Notes: generated from the sequence alone by a model not told the origin. A DNA stretch of 64,000 nucleotides from Streptomyces sp. NBC_00576 (GCF_036345175.1 NZ_CP107780.1:4588001-4652000); one strand, 5' to 3'. Counted from the stretch's first letter, positions 24,984 to 34,235 are shown. A program made the numbers and translations.

Positions 24984-26513
24984 TCAGGCCGCCGGTTTCA
25001 CCGTCGCCGGTGCCGTCGGGGTCGTCGCCGACGCCTCGCCCTTCGCCAACGGCCACTCCTTGTGCAGCTCCCCCAGCGGGATCCGGTGCTGGAAGATCGG
25101 TGTGCCGAAGATGGTCAGCTGGATCTGGAGGGCGCCGGAGAGGTCGATGCCCCCGTACAGGGCCCAGGAGCCGGCGGCCGAGCCCGTGCCGTCGCTCGAT
25201 CCCTCCGCCGAGGCGTCCGCCTCCGCGCGGAGATACGGGGCGAGGTCGGCGCTGACGCCGACGGTGCCGTACAGGCCGATCGATGCCTCGGCGCCCAGGG
25301 ACGCCTTGACGTCGCCCGTCGCCGTGACGTTGACGTCCAGCGGTGTGCCGGTCATCTCGGACTCGCTGACCGACTGCCAGCCCTTGCTCCAGGAGAAGGT
25401 GCCGCCGACGCGGAAGTCGCCCTTGAGGTCCTGCTCGACGTCGACGGTCACCTTGCCGTCGGCGTCGACCTGGAAGTAGCAGACCAGGTCGAGGTTGACG
25501 ACGATCGGGATGGGGCCCGCCTGGATGACAGGGTCGGCGTGGAGCTTCGCGAAGGGGATGCGCAGGGGCTTACCGTCGGTCGTGCTGGTCCCGGCCGCGC
25601 GGCCCTTCAGCGACCACTGCGAGGCCCAGTCACCGGTCAGCCCGAGGAACGCGCCGCCGGGTGCGGAGCCGGTCCCGCCGCCGGAACCGTCGTACGAGAA
25701 GGCGACCTCGGGGGCGAGCTGGACGAAGCCCTGTACGGAGGCTGACGCCGAGGCGGGGGCGCCCTCGGCCGTGGCGATGGCGGCGCCCACATCGATGCGC
25801 AGGCTGCCCAGCGGGAGCCTGGCACCCTCGGGGCCGAAGGTGAGGTCGCCGGTCTTCGCCCAGGAGACCTTCACGCCCTCGACGAGCGGATCGACCTTGA
25901 TGGCCGCCGGGTCCACCGGAACCTCGCCCTCGGCCTTGCTCTCACCGAGTACGGAGTTGAGTTCGGCGGACTTGGTGAGCACCTCCGTACCGCCGCTCGC
26001 CGCGTCACCGACGACCTCCGTCACCTCGGCCAGCAGACCGTCGGGGGCACCGGGAGCGGGGGCGCTGGCGATGACGTCACCGACGCGAACGGGGGCGGCG
26101 GGGGCGGCAGTTGTCTCCGACGCGGAGGGCGCGGGGGATGCGGGGGATGCGGGGGCGGAGGACGCCGGGGACGAGGTCGGGGTCGCCGGGTCGCCGGCGG
26201 GCGGGGTCACCGACTTCGCGGTGATGACCGCCCGGCCGCTCTTCCTGTCGTACGAGGCGACCTTGAGCGACGACTTCTGCGCCGCGTCGCCCGCTTTCGC
26301 AGCCTCCTGGGTCGCGACGGCCGTGGGGGCCTTGTCACCCAACGGAGCTTGTACGACGGCGAGTTGGTCCGGCGTCGGGGCGGCGGCGGGAGTCTCGGCG
26401 GCAGCCGGAGCCGCGCTGTCCGCCTCCGGCGACGAGCTTGCGGAGCAGCCTGTGGTGAGCAGGGCCGCGACGGTGACCGACGCCAGCAGGGCATGTCTGG
26501 TGAGCTTGTGCAC
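24984..26513 (-). CDS. Large secreted lipoprotein of unknown function
   Basis: About 509 residues. A short positively charged N-terminus and hydrophobic stretch ending in LLTTGC (Cys at about 23) form a lipoprotein signal peptide, though the -3 position is Thr rather than the usual Ala/Ser. Two Ala/Pro/Ser-rich linkers (about 27-60 and 100-145) surround small beta segments; the remaining 350 residues are beta-rich with repeated amphipathic strands. Only two cysteines lie downstream of signal processing, counting the lipidated one. I recognise no enzyme motif; a surface-anchored binding or adhesive role is possible. GTG at 26513 is used; the longer frame to 26684 reads through tandem repeats. 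Confidence 0.72.
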   Translation of the reverse strand: MHKLTRHALLASVTVAALLTTGCSASSSPEADSAAPAAAETPAAAPTPDQLAVVQAPLGDKAPTAVATQEAAKAGDAAQKSSLKVASYDRKSGRAVITAKSVTPPAGDPATPTSSPASSAPASPASPAPSASETTAAPAAPVRVGDVIASAPAPGAPDGLLAEVTEVVGDAASGGTEVLTKSAELNSVLGESKAEGEVPVDPAAIKVDPLVEGVKVSWAKTGDLTFGPEGARLPLGSLRIDVGAAIATAEGAPASASASVQGFVQLAPEVAFSYDGSGGGTGSAPGGAFLGLTGDWASQWSLKGRAAGTSTTDGKPLRIPFAKLHADPVIQAGPIPIVVNLDLVCYFQVDADGKVTVDVEQDLKGDFRVGGTFSWSKGWQSVSESEMTGTPLDVNVTATGDVKASLGAEASIGLYGTVGVSADLAPYLRAEADASAEGSSDGTGSAAGSWALYGGIDLSGALQIQLTIFGTPIFQHRIPLGELHKEWPLAKGEASATTPTAPATVKPAA

Positions 26514-26557
26514 GCGTGGGGGTCCTCGGGATCGAGTTGATCGAATGACGGGACGGG

Positions 26558-26603
26558 GCACGGGGGTTGAGAGCACGGGGATCGAGAGCACGGGGGTCGA
26601 GCA
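26558..26603. repeat. Three tandem 15-bp repeats upstream of the lipoprotein gene
   Basis: Consecutive near-identical units of the form AGCACGGGGRTCGAG (CACGGGGGTTGAG, AGCACGGGGATCGAG, AGCACGGGGGTCGAG). They lie 45-90 bases before the lipoprotein start, so copy number could alter promoter spacing. Confidence 0.6.
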
Positions 26604-26681
26604 CGAGTGGTTACCCCTCAGTAGCCATGCATGAGCATGCCAGCCCCGCGCGCCCCCGAAGCACGCTTCCATCACTTTCTT

Positions 26682-26709
26682 CACATCACGATCTCGTGAT
26701 GTGGATCAC
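26682..26709. promoter_or_regulatory. Overlapping palindromes, possible Crp-type site
   Basis: A perfect 10-bp inverted repeat (CACATCACGA and TCGTGATGTG, two-base centre) overlaps GTGATGTGGATCAC, which has the symmetric GTGA-N6-TCAC shape of a Crp site. It lies between the ABC exporter stop and the lipoprotein start, in AT-richer DNA. It could be an operator for the lipoprotein gene or a terminator of the exporter gene. Confidence 0.4.
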
Positions 26710-26739
26710 TTTCCGCGCGCGGCCCGATCGCTGCCCCGC

Positions 26740-28785
26740 TCACTGTTCGCCGTCCAGGCGGTACTGCTCCGACTGCACCAGATACATCCGCCGGAACAGG
26801 CCCGGCCCGTCGCTGTCGGACCTCAACAGGTCCTCGAACGTGCCGTGTTCGGCGACGCGGCCCCGTTCCAGGACGTAGATCTCGTCCGCGTGCCGGACGC
26901 TGTGCAGGCGGTGGGTGATGAGGATGATCGTCTGGCCCGCCGCGGCGAGGCTGCGGATCTGGTCGAAGACGCGCTGCTCTGTCTCCGCGTCCAGGGCGCT
27001 GGTCGGCTCGTCGACGACCAGGATGCGGGCGTCGCGGTGCCGGGCGCGGGCGATGCCGAGGCGCTGCCACTGGCCGCCGGAGATCTGGTGGCCGCCCTTG
27101 TAACCACGGGCGAGGAGCGTGTCCCACCCCCGGGGCAGCGCGGCGATGGTCTCGTCGGCGCCCGCGTACTCGGCGGCGGCGTGCAGGTGTTCGTCCTCGT
27201 ACGGGGCGTCCGGGCGGCCGATGGCGATGTTGACGCGGGCTGTGAAGGGCCAGCGGTAGAAGTCCTGGGCGACGACCGCGATCCGGTCGAAGAGGTCGCT
27301 GCGGTCGAGCTCGGTGGAGTCGAGTCCGTCCCAGAGGATGCGGCCGGAGTCGGGGGCGTACAGCCCGCACAGCAGCTTGGCGAGTGTGCTCTTCCCGCTG
27401 CCGTTGTTGCCGACCAGCGCGACGATCCGGCCGGTGGGGATGGTGACGTTCACCGCGTCGAGGGCGGGTTCGGTGGCCGTGCCCGGGTAGGTGAAGGAGA
27501 CGTTCTCGAAGCGGATGGCGTCCACCCGGTCGGGTAGCGGGCGGCCGGTTTCCGGGATGAGCCTGCGGTCCGCTTCTTCGCACAGCCGTTCAAGGTCGGC
27601 GACGAACAGGCTTTCCTCGTAAAGGTAGTTGAGCTGGACGACCAGGGCCTCCAGGTTGGCGGACCCGGTCCGGATGGCGATGACCGCCGTACCGGCGACG
27701 GCGAGATCCATGGCCCCCGTCCACAGCAGCAGCCCGAGCACGCCGTACGCGCCGGCGGTCGCGATGCCGGTCCACCCGGAGGCGATCAGCCCGGTACGGG
27801 CGGCCAGCGAGGCGAGCCGGGTCTGTTCCCGCTCCCCCGTCTCGGCCATGGTCCTGAAGTGCCGCAGCAGGAACGGCCCGATGTTGTGCACCCGCACCTC
27901 GGGCGCGGCCTGCGTGTCGATCAGCAGCCGCCCCAACAGCTGCCCCGCGCGGGCGTGTTGGACCCAGGTGTGGAAGGAGACATACCGCCGACGGGCGATG
28001 GTGAGCGCGCTCCAGGCACTGGGCAGCGTCATCAGCGCGAGGAGCGGGAGGAGGGCCGGATGCAGCACCGTGAGCACACCGGCGGCCGCGGCCAGCGCGA
28101 TGCTCGCCGTCATGACGGACGTACAGAACCGGATCATGCGCCGCGCGGACTCCGCCCCCCACTGCGCGGAGTCGAGGAGCTTGTGGAACTCCTCGTCCTC
28201 CACGGCGGCCAACTCGACCCGGGCGACCCGCTCCAGGTACTCCTCGGTCGCCACCCGGAACACCTTGGGCTCCAGCCGCCCGGTACCGGCGGTCGACGCG
28301 GACCGTAACAGCGCGCCGACGATCGCGGTGACCGCGACCACGACCAGCGCGGGTACGGCGTCCCGCAGCCGGTCGGCGGTGCCCCCGCCGGCGAGCAGCT
28401 GGGCGAGCACCCGGTTGACGGCCACCAGCCCGACCGCCTGCGCCACTCCCCCGCCCAACTCGGCGATCGCGACCCGACGCAGGGCGCGCGGGTCGGCCCG
28501 GTGGGCGAGCCGGATGGTGGCGCCGATCAGCCTCGGCATCCGCGCGACCATCGTCCGCAGCCCCAGCTCCAGAAAGGACCCCTGGTGCTGGTTCCACCCC
28601 ATGTCGTACCTCAACGGCCCCCCGAACAGCAGGCGTTCGGACTCGGAGACACCGTCGTCGGAACCGGTGTCCCCTGCGGTTTGTCCGTCGGTTTCCCCTG
28701 CGGATTCCCCCTCGGCTGCCTGCTCCGCCTTCTCCGCCGTCGCCGCCTTCTCCGCTTTCTCCGTACGTTCGTCACGCGTCGTCAT
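26740..28785 (-). CDS. ABC exporter, fused permease and ATPase
   Basis: 681 residues, a half-transporter of the type IV (ABCB-like) exporter class. An acidic, low-complexity N-terminus (residues 1-45) precedes a six-helix membrane domain (about 95-390). The ATPase domain has Walker A GNNGSGKSTLAKL, signature ISGGQWQRLGIARA and Walker B ILVVDEPTSALD, followed by the H-loop in ITHRLHS. Substrate unknown; it would work as a homodimer or with another half-transporter. It lies 98 bases downstream of the MFS gene on the same strand, so the two may be co-transcribed from the palindrome-controlled promoter. Confidence 0.92.
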   Translation of the reverse strand: MTTRDERTEKAEKAATAEKAEQAAEGESAGETDGQTAGDTGSDDGVSESERLLFGGPLRYDMGWNQHQGSFLELGLRTMVARMPRLIGATIRLAHRADPRALRRVAIAELGGGVAQAVGLVAVNRVLAQLLAGGGTADRLRDAVPALVVVAVTAIVGALLRSASTAGTGRLEPKVFRVATEEYLERVARVELAAVEDEEFHKLLDSAQWGAESARRMIRFCTSVMTASIALAAAAGVLTVLHPALLPLLALMTLPSAWSALTIARRRYVSFHTWVQHARAGQLLGRLLIDTQAAPEVRVHNIGPFLLRHFRTMAETGEREQTRLASLAARTGLIASGWTGIATAGAYGVLGLLLWTGAMDLAVAGTAVIAIRTGSANLEALVVQLNYLYEESLFVADLERLCEEADRRLIPETGRPLPDRVDAIRFENVSFTYPGTATEPALDAVNVTIPTGRIVALVGNNGSGKSTLAKLLCGLYAPDSGRILWDGLDSTELDRSDLFDRIAVVAQDFYRWPFTARVNIAIGRPDAPYEDEHLHAAAEYAGADETIAALPRGWDTLLARGYKGGHQISGGQWQRLGIARARHRDARILVVDEPTSALDAETEQRVFDQIRSLAAAGQTIILITHRLHSVRHADEIYVLERGRVAEHGTFEDLLRSDSDGPGLFRRMYLVQSEQYRLDGEQ

Positions 28786-28883
28786 GCGAGTGGGTCCCCC
28801 TTGGCAAGCCGGTCGAGCCGCGCATGTCCTGCCAGTTCTTCCCGCGCGCGGAATTCCTCACCCGGTTCGGGGACCGGCACGCG

Positions 28884-30107
28884 TCACGTGCCGGAGCGCG
28901 ACCGCTCCGCCGGGCTCGAAAGCGCGCCCCCACTTCCACCTCGGCCGCGCCCCTCCCGCCGCCCCGCCCACACCAGCCCCACCGTCACGCACACCGACCC
29001 CGCCGCCATCAGCGCCATCGCCGCACCCGGGGAGGCGAGTTGGGCGAGGGTGCCCGCCAGGGCCGCGCTCACGCCCTGCGTCGTGAGCATCCCGGCGGAG
29101 TGCAACCCCAGGGCGTGGCCCGAGAGTTCGGGCGGGGTGAGAGACATCAGGCGTTCCTGCTGGACGAGGCTGGCGCCGTAGCCCGCCGAGGCCACGCAGA
29201 CCGTCAACGCCGCCGTCCACACACCGGGGTTCAGGGCGAAGAGCAGATTCGGCACCGCCAGCAACAGCAGCAGCGGTACGGCCAGTTGGCGGCGCAGCCG
29301 GGGTGGCACGAACCGGCCGATCGTCACGTCCCCGATCAGCATGCCCAGGGCCGCGCACGCGAAGAGGGTGCCTGCGGAGTCGGCGTCGTAGGACACGTAC
29401 AGGGACTCGACGCCGACGACCATGCCGTTGGGGATCCAGAGGCCCAGATAGGTGAGCCTGCGCGGACGAGCCGACCACAACTGGGCGTTCGTACGCCATG
29501 TTTGGGCGATGGACGGGCGGCCGGAGAGGCGGGGCGGGCGGCGGGTCAGGCCGAGGCGGGTCACCAGCGCGCCCGCCAGGTAGAGGGTCGCCGAGGTGAG
29601 GAGGGTGGTCCGGGGGGAGAGGGTCGCCACCATGACCCCGCCCGTCGCGAAACCCGTGATCTGCATCAGCCCGTTGGACATGTTGAAGACCGAACGCCCC
29701 AGCAGATAGCCGTCCTTCTCCAGGATCTCGTTGAGCAGGCCCCAGCCGACCCCCGCGCCCAGCGACGCGATCAGCCCCAGGGCGAACAGCAGGGCGAAGA
29801 CCACCCCTATCGGCAGCCCCGGGGTCGCCATCGCCGCCGTACCGACCGCGAAGGCCAGCGCGATGCCCGTCAGGGTCGCGCGCGGCGGCAGGCGGTCGGA
29901 AGCCGAGAGCAGGGTCGTCGCGCCCACCACCTGGGCGAGTTGGGGGCCGAACATGCTCAGGGCGGAGAGCAGGGGCGAGCCCGTGGCGCGGTAGGTGAGG
30001 GTGGCGAGGGCCAGGCCGCCGATCGTCGAGGCGGCCGATCTGAGCGCCGTGGCGAGGAAGAGGGGGGTGAACTCGCGGGTGCGGAAGAGGGCGGAGTAGC
30101 TGCGCAT
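28884..30107 (-). CDS. MFS transporter
   Basis: About 407 residues with roughly 12 hydrophobic segments in two bundles and the major-facilitator pattern (ALFRTREFTPLFLATALRS at the start; RATLTGIALAFAVG in the N-terminal half). Similar proteins are drug or metabolite exporters. ATG at 30107 is chosen; the frame to 30155 would run through the divergent palindrome. No convincing ribosome site precedes it, so translation may be leaderless. Divergent from an ArsR-type regulator that probably represses it. Confidence 0.88.
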   Translation of the reverse strand: MRSYSALFRTREFTPLFLATALRSAASTIGGLALATLTYRATGSPLLSALSMFGPQLAQVVGATTLLSASDRLPPRATLTGIALAFAVGTAAMATPGLPIGVVFALLFALGLIASLGAGVGWGLLNEILEKDGYLLGRSVFNMSNGLMQITGFATGGVMVATLSPRTTLLTSATLYLAGALVTRLGLTRRPPRLSGRPSIAQTWRTNAQLWSARPRRLTYLGLWIPNGMVVGVESLYVSYDADSAGTLFACAALGMLIGDVTIGRFVPPRLRRQLAVPLLLLLAVPNLLFALNPGVWTAALTVCVASAGYGASLVQQERLMSLTPPELSGHALGLHSAGMLTTQGVSAALAGTLAQLASPGAAMALMAAGSVCVTVGLVWAGRREGRGRGGSGGALSSPAERSRSGT

Positions 30108-30143
30108 GCGGGGAGTCTGCGAGGGGCACCGGACTCCCGTTAT

Positions 30144-30165
30144 TGTTTCGCGCACACGCGAAACA
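30144..30165. promoter_or_regulatory. Perfect palindromic operator between the MFS and ArsR genes
   Basis: Nine-base arms TGTTTCGCG and CGCGAAACA flank a four-base centre. It lies 36 bases upstream of the MFS start and 34 upstream of the regulator start, the classic place for a shared repressor site. Confidence 0.75.
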
Positions 30166-30199
30166 TCAGCCGCGTATGGGCATCGACGGAGGTACGGGC

Positions 30200-31195
30200 A
30201 TGGGCTGGTGGCAGGTGAACGCCGACACCCTCGCCCGCAGCCGGTTCGTCATCTCGCCCCTCACCGAGACTTTCGCGAACCTGCACCTGCTGCACGCCGG
30301 GACGGCCTCGCACCTCGGCGAGCGCGCCTGGCTGACCGCCCACCTGCCCGCGTACCGCCACCGTCTCGCGCACGACCCGACGACCGCCCTCCTCGTCCGC
30401 GCCGGCCTCGGCCGCGACTGGACGGCCGACTTCCTGACCCCGACTCCCCGCTACGGCGAGACGTTCGAGGAGGCCGTCGACCGCGTCCGTACGGTCTCCC
30501 CGGCCCTCGCCCGCGACGACCTCGCCCGCTCCCACCCCGGTCCCCTCCCTGCCACCCTCGCCGACCGGGACGACCTCCCGGACCGCGCCGCCGACCTCCT
30601 CACCTACGTGTGGGAGGAGGCCGTACGCCCCTACTGGGACCGGCGTCGGCGCATCCTCGAAGCCGATGTGGTCGCGCGGACCGCGCGGGTCGGTCAGGAC
30701 GGCTGGGCGGCGGTACTGGACACGCTGCGCCCCGGGACCCGCTGGCTCGGCGACAACCGGCTCCAGATCAACCTGTACGCGAACCCGCCCCGCGAGATCT
30801 CCGGCGCCGAGCTGGTCTTCGTACCCGTGACGCCGAAGGCGGGGTGGGTGTCCTGGGAGGAGCCGGAGCGGTACGCCGTCATCTACCCGTGCACGGGAGC
30901 GCTGGCCGAGCACCGCGGTGGGCGTACGGCGTCCGCCGCTCTCGGGGCGCTGCTCGGACCGGCGCGGGCCGCCGTGCTCGTCCTTCTCGACTCGCCGCAC
31001 AGCACCACCCAGCTGACCGCCGTGACCGGGCAGACGCTCGGCTCGGTCGGGCGGCATCTGCGGGTACTGCTGGACGCGGGGCTGGTGGAGCGGCGGCGGG
31101 CGGGGCGGTCGGTGCTGTACTCGCGTACGGCCGCCGGTGAGGTCTTGGTCAAGGCTTCGGGGGCGGGGGCGGAGCCCGACACCTACCGGAGCTAG
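30200..31195 (+). CDS. ArsR-type winged-helix regulator with an N-terminal DUF5937-like domain
   Basis: About 331 residues. An unusually long N-terminal region (about 1-240), rich in Trp and Arg (RWLGDNRLQINLY, WVSWEEPERYAV), resembles DUF5937. A C-terminal ArsR/HTH_20 domain follows (SPHSTTQLTAVTG, then HLRVLLDAGLVERRRAGRSV). The larger domain probably senses a ligand. ATG at 30200 is preferred because GGAGG lies seven bases upstream; the alternative start at 30143 lies in the operator. It likely represses the divergent MFS gene and itself. Glutathione peroxidase follows by nine bases in the same direction. Confidence 0.86.
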   Translation: MGWWQVNADTLARSRFVISPLTETFANLHLLHAGTASHLGERAWLTAHLPAYRHRLAHDPTTALLVRAGLGRDWTADFLTPTPRYGETFEEAVDRVRTVSPALARDDLARSHPGPLPATLADRDDLPDRAADLLTYVWEEAVRPYWDRRRRILEADVVARTARVGQDGWAAVLDTLRPGTRWLGDNRLQINLYANPPREISGAELVFVPVTPKAGWVSWEEPERYAVIYPCTGALAEHRGGRTASAALGALLGPARAAVLVLLDSPHSTTQLTAVTGQTLGSVGRHLRVLLDAGLVERRRAGRSVLYSRTAAGEVLVKASGAGAEPDTYRS

Positions 31196-31204
31196 CATCC
31201 GCTT

Positions 31205-31708
31205 ATGACCACAGATGCCAGTTCCTCCCCCCTCAACGTCGAGATCGGCGCCCTCCAGGGCGGTTCCGCGGACCTCGCCCAGTACGCGGGCAAGGCCGTC
31301 CTCATCGTCAACGTCGCCTCCAAGTGCGGGCTGACCCCGCAGTACGCGGGGCTGGAGAAGCTCCAGGCGCGGTACGCAGACAAGGGCTTCACCGTGCTCG
31401 GCGTGCCCTGCAACCAGTTCATGGGCCAGGAGCCCGGCAGCTCCGAGGAGATCGCCGAGTTCTGCTCGGCGACGTACGGCGTGACCTTCCCGATGACCGA
31501 GAAGGTCGAGGTCAACGGGGACGCGCGGCACACCCTGTACGAGCGCCTGGTCGGTTTCGCCGACGGCGAGGGCCACACCGGCGACATCCGCTGGAACTTC
31601 GAGAAGTTCCTCGTCGGCCGCGACGGCCAGGTCGTCGCCCGCTTCTCCCCGCAGACCGAGCCGGAGACGGACGAGCTGGTGGGCGCGGTGGAGAAGGCCA
31701 TCGGCTGA
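31205..31708 (+). CDS. Glutathione peroxidase-family thiol peroxidase
   Basis: 167 residues, full length. Peroxidatic Cys lies in NVASKCGLTPQY (cysteine, not selenocysteine), with Gln in PCNQFMGQEPGS and Trp/Asn in WNFEKFLV completing the catalytic tetrad. It reduces hydrogen or lipid peroxides in the cytoplasm; in actinobacteria thioredoxin or mycothiol systems rather than glutathione are the expected reductants. It starts nine bases after the ArsR-type regulator, so it may be part of that operon, hinting that the regulator responds to an oxidising or toxic compound. Confidence 0.93.
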   Translation: MTTDASSSPLNVEIGALQGGSADLAQYAGKAVLIVNVASKCGLTPQYAGLEKLQARYADKGFTVLGVPCNQFMGQEPGSSEEIAEFCSATYGVTFPMTEKVEVNGDARHTLYERLVGFADGEGHTGDIRWNFEKFLVGRDGQVVARFSPQTEPETDELVGAVEKAIG

Positions 31709-31723
31709 CCTGCCTCGGTTCAC

Positions 31724-31754
31724 TGGATTGTTCAGTGGATTGTTCAGTGGATTG
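31724..31754. repeat. 12-bp tandem repeat after the peroxidase gene
   Basis: TGGATTGTTCAG occurs twice and is followed by a partial third copy, 15 bases after the stop. AT-richer than its surroundings. Confidence 0.6.
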
Positions 31755-31837
31755 ACCTTGCCCTTGGGACAAGGTCGAGCGTCCTGTGCCACCGGGCCGA
31801 CCGTGCCCGGTGACGGAGGATGTCGGTGTGAGCTGAC

Positions 31838-31869
31838 CGCCCTCACCTACGTCTACGCAGGTGAGGGCG
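31838..31869 (+). terminator. Hairpin in the peroxidase downstream region
   Basis: Perfect 11-bp arms CGCCCTCACCT and AGGTGAGGGCG with a 10-base loop. It lies 130 bases after the peroxidase stop; it may be a terminator or a protein-binding palindrome. The rest of 31709-32393 shows no gene; frames there lack ribosome sites and motifs. Confidence 0.55.
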
Positions 31870-32393
31870 TCCATACCACCCCGCGCAGACCGAACGCGCC
31901 CGTCGGCCGAGTCGTGCGTTCCGGTCGCCGACGAGGCCGCCGCGCGGGCCCGGGGGCCGAGGCGCACGGGCGGGCCTGGGCTACGCCCGCTTTCGAGGCG
32001 GTGGAGCCAGTGGATGGCCGGGCCGGTGTGTGACATCGCGTTCCCCATCGGATCCTGAGGAAGTCCGGGGAAGTCCCGGGGGAACCCGTACAGAGCCTGT
32101 AGGAGAACCCGGAAAAACAGCCCTGAAATTGCCTGACAGGTGTCCGGAAGGGCTCGGCCTGAATTATCCGGTCGCGCCCGCCCGGGAACCGTCCGAAGCT
32201 GGTGGGGCTCTCTTCCGTCATGCCCCGGTCACCACCCGGTCACATGGGGCCCTGTCAGCCAACGCCCGGGGTGCGATTAGCGTCTACCCCGGAGAAACCT
32301 CCAAGAGACTCCCTGAGACTCCAAGAGATTCCACAGGACAGACACCGCCAGTTCGTCCGCGCGCGCCCGAGCCGAACCGAAACGGAAGTTGCA

Positions 32394-34223
32394 GTGGCCT
32401 TTGCCGAGCTGACCCCACGCAGACCTGCCATGCGTGCCGACAAGCCCACGCAGGCACGTGAGGTGTGGCACGAGCGACACCGGGTGGCCCTGACGGTCAC
32501 CGCCGGCGCGGTGCCGCTGTACTTCGTGTGGTGGGCGGTGTTCGCGACCGGCGGCGGCGACCTGGCCGCGCAGGTGGCGTGGGCCGAGTTCGCGAAGATG
32601 TACCCCGGCTCCGCATACAACCTGTTCTGGTACGGCGGCCTGCACGCGGCCAACTACAGCCTGATGTCGCCGTACCTGATGGCCGCCATCGGTGTCGTCG
32701 CGACCACCATGCTGTCGGGGGTGGCCGCCACCGTGCTCGGTGCGGAACTCGTCGCGCGCACGGGCGTGCGCAAGCCGCTGTGGCCGGCCGTGGCGGTGGG
32801 GTTCTCGCTGTGGTGCCAGGTGATCTCGGGGCGCTCGACGTTCGTGCTGGGCACCGCCTTCGGGATGGCCGCCGTGCTGGCCGTGGTGAGCGGGCGCAGC
32901 ACGCGGCACCTCGGCGTGGCCGCCGTGTGCGCGACGCTGGCCACCACCGGCAGTCCCGTCGCCGGCCTGTTCGTCCTCGTCGTCGGCGCCGCCTATCTGC
33001 TGTCGCGCGACTGGGGCCGGGCCGCGGCCCTGCTGGTGCCCCCGGTGGCCGTCGTGGGTGTCACGACGCTGCTGTTCCCGTTCGAGGGCGAGCAGCCCAT
33101 GCCGTTCGCCCGTATATGGCCGCCCGTCGTGCTGTGCGCGATCGTCGTCCTGACGGCTCCGAGCGCCTGGCGCACACTGCGTCTGGGCTCCGCGGTGTAC
33201 GCGGTCGGCGTGGTCCTCTGCTACCTGATCCCGACGCCGATCGGTACGAACGTCGAGCGGCTCTCGGAGTTGGCGGCCCCGGCGACGCTGCTCGCCATCA
33301 TGATGTACCGGACCGAGCGGCGACGGCAGGGCGAGGAGCCGAGTGAGGGGTCGAGCGCGAGGCCGAGTGAGAGGTCCAGCGAGGAGTCGAGTGAGCGGCA
33401 GGCCGGGGAAGCCGCCACGGCTACCGCCACCGCTCCCCGGCTGCCCCTCCCCTGGTTCACGCCCCGGCGGCGCATGGTGGCCCTCGGGCTCGCGATGGCC
33501 ATCGCGGTGAGCTGGCTGTCCGGCAAGACGATCGCCGACATCGTCACCAACACCACGGTGCCCGAGTGGGCCGTCAAGACGGACGGCGTCGTGAACGAGC
33601 TGAAGCGGCTGGGCGCCGAGGAGACGCGCGTCGAGGTCGTACCGGCCCGCGACCACCGCGAGGCCGCCATCCTCGCCCCGTACATCAACATGGCCCGCGG
33701 CTGGAACCGGCAGGCCGACGTCGAGCGGGGCCGGCTCTTCTACGAGGGCCACGGCGGCACCGAGGAGCCCGAGGGCGGCTTCTCCGCCGCGTCCTACAAG
33801 GCGTGGCTCTCCCAGTGGGCGGTGGGCTTCGTCGTCCTCGTCAACGGCGAACCGGACGGCCCGGCGAAGCTGGAACACGCCCTGGTGACCAGCGGGCCGA
33901 GCTATCTCCAGCCGGTCTGGGAGGACGCCAACTGGAAGATCTACCGGGTCAAGAACGCGACCCCGCTGGTCGACAAGCCCGCCACCGTGGTCAGCGCCGA
34001 CGGCGCCAACCTCGTCGTCCGGATGCCGAGGGCCGGTGAGGTGACCGTACGGATCGCGTTCTCGCCCTGGCTGTGGGCGGAGAACGGCTGCCTGACGGAC
34101 GACGGCGAGTTCACCAGGCTGACCGTCGAGCAGCCCGGCGACATCCGGATCAGCTCCGCGTACGGCGGCCCGTCCCGGGAGACGGCGTTGCAGTGCGAGA
34201 AGGAAACGGACGAGAACAAGTAA
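32394..34223 (+). CDS. Polytopic membrane protein with large C-terminal extracytoplasmic domain
   Basis: About 609 residues. Nine to ten hydrophobic spans occupy residues 20-310. A Ser/Glu/Arg low-complexity loop (EEPSEGSSARPSERSSEESS) follows at about 318-337, a last span (MVALGLAMAIAVSWLSG) at about 360-378, and then about 225 soluble residues. The layout resembles Streptomyces membrane proteins annotated as MFS or glycosyltransferase-like; no catalytic motif is certain, so substrate and activity stay open. GTG at 32394 is chosen because GGAAG lies upstream; the frame to 32202 is unlike coding sequence. Ends in a very strong terminator. Confidence 0.78.
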   Translation: MAFAELTPRRPAMRADKPTQAREVWHERHRVALTVTAGAVPLYFVWWAVFATGGGDLAAQVAWAEFAKMYPGSAYNLFWYGGLHAANYSLMSPYLMAAIGVVATTMLSGVAATVLGAELVARTGVRKPLWPAVAVGFSLWCQVISGRSTFVLGTAFGMAAVLAVVSGRSTRHLGVAAVCATLATTGSPVAGLFVLVVGAAYLLSRDWGRAAALLVPPVAVVGVTTLLFPFEGEQPMPFARIWPPVVLCAIVVLTAPSAWRTLRLGSAVYAVGVVLCYLIPTPIGTNVERLSELAAPATLLAIMMYRTERRRQGEEPSEGSSARPSERSSEESSERQAGEAATATATAPRLPLPWFTPRRRMVALGLAMAIAVSWLSGKTIADIVTNTTVPEWAVKTDGVVNELKRLGAEETRVEVVPARDHREAAILAPYINMARGWNRQADVERGRLFYEGHGGTEEPEGGFSAASYKAWLSQWAVGFVVLVNGEPDGPAKLEHALVTSGPSYLQPVWEDANWKIYRVKNATPLVDKPATVVSADGANLVVRMPRAGEVTVRIAFSPWLWAENGCLTDDGEFTRLTVEQPGDIRISSAYGGPSRETALQCEKETDENK

Positions 34224-34235
34224 CGGGGACCGCAA

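Noticed and set aside
30140..31846. A 568-codon minus-strand frame over the ArsR and peroxidase genes
   Set aside because: It spans two real genes and the operator and has no motif of its own.
32030..32393. Riboswitch or structured leader before the membrane protein at 32394
   Set aside because: No conserved riboswitch core could be matched by eye; only scattered GC stems are visible.
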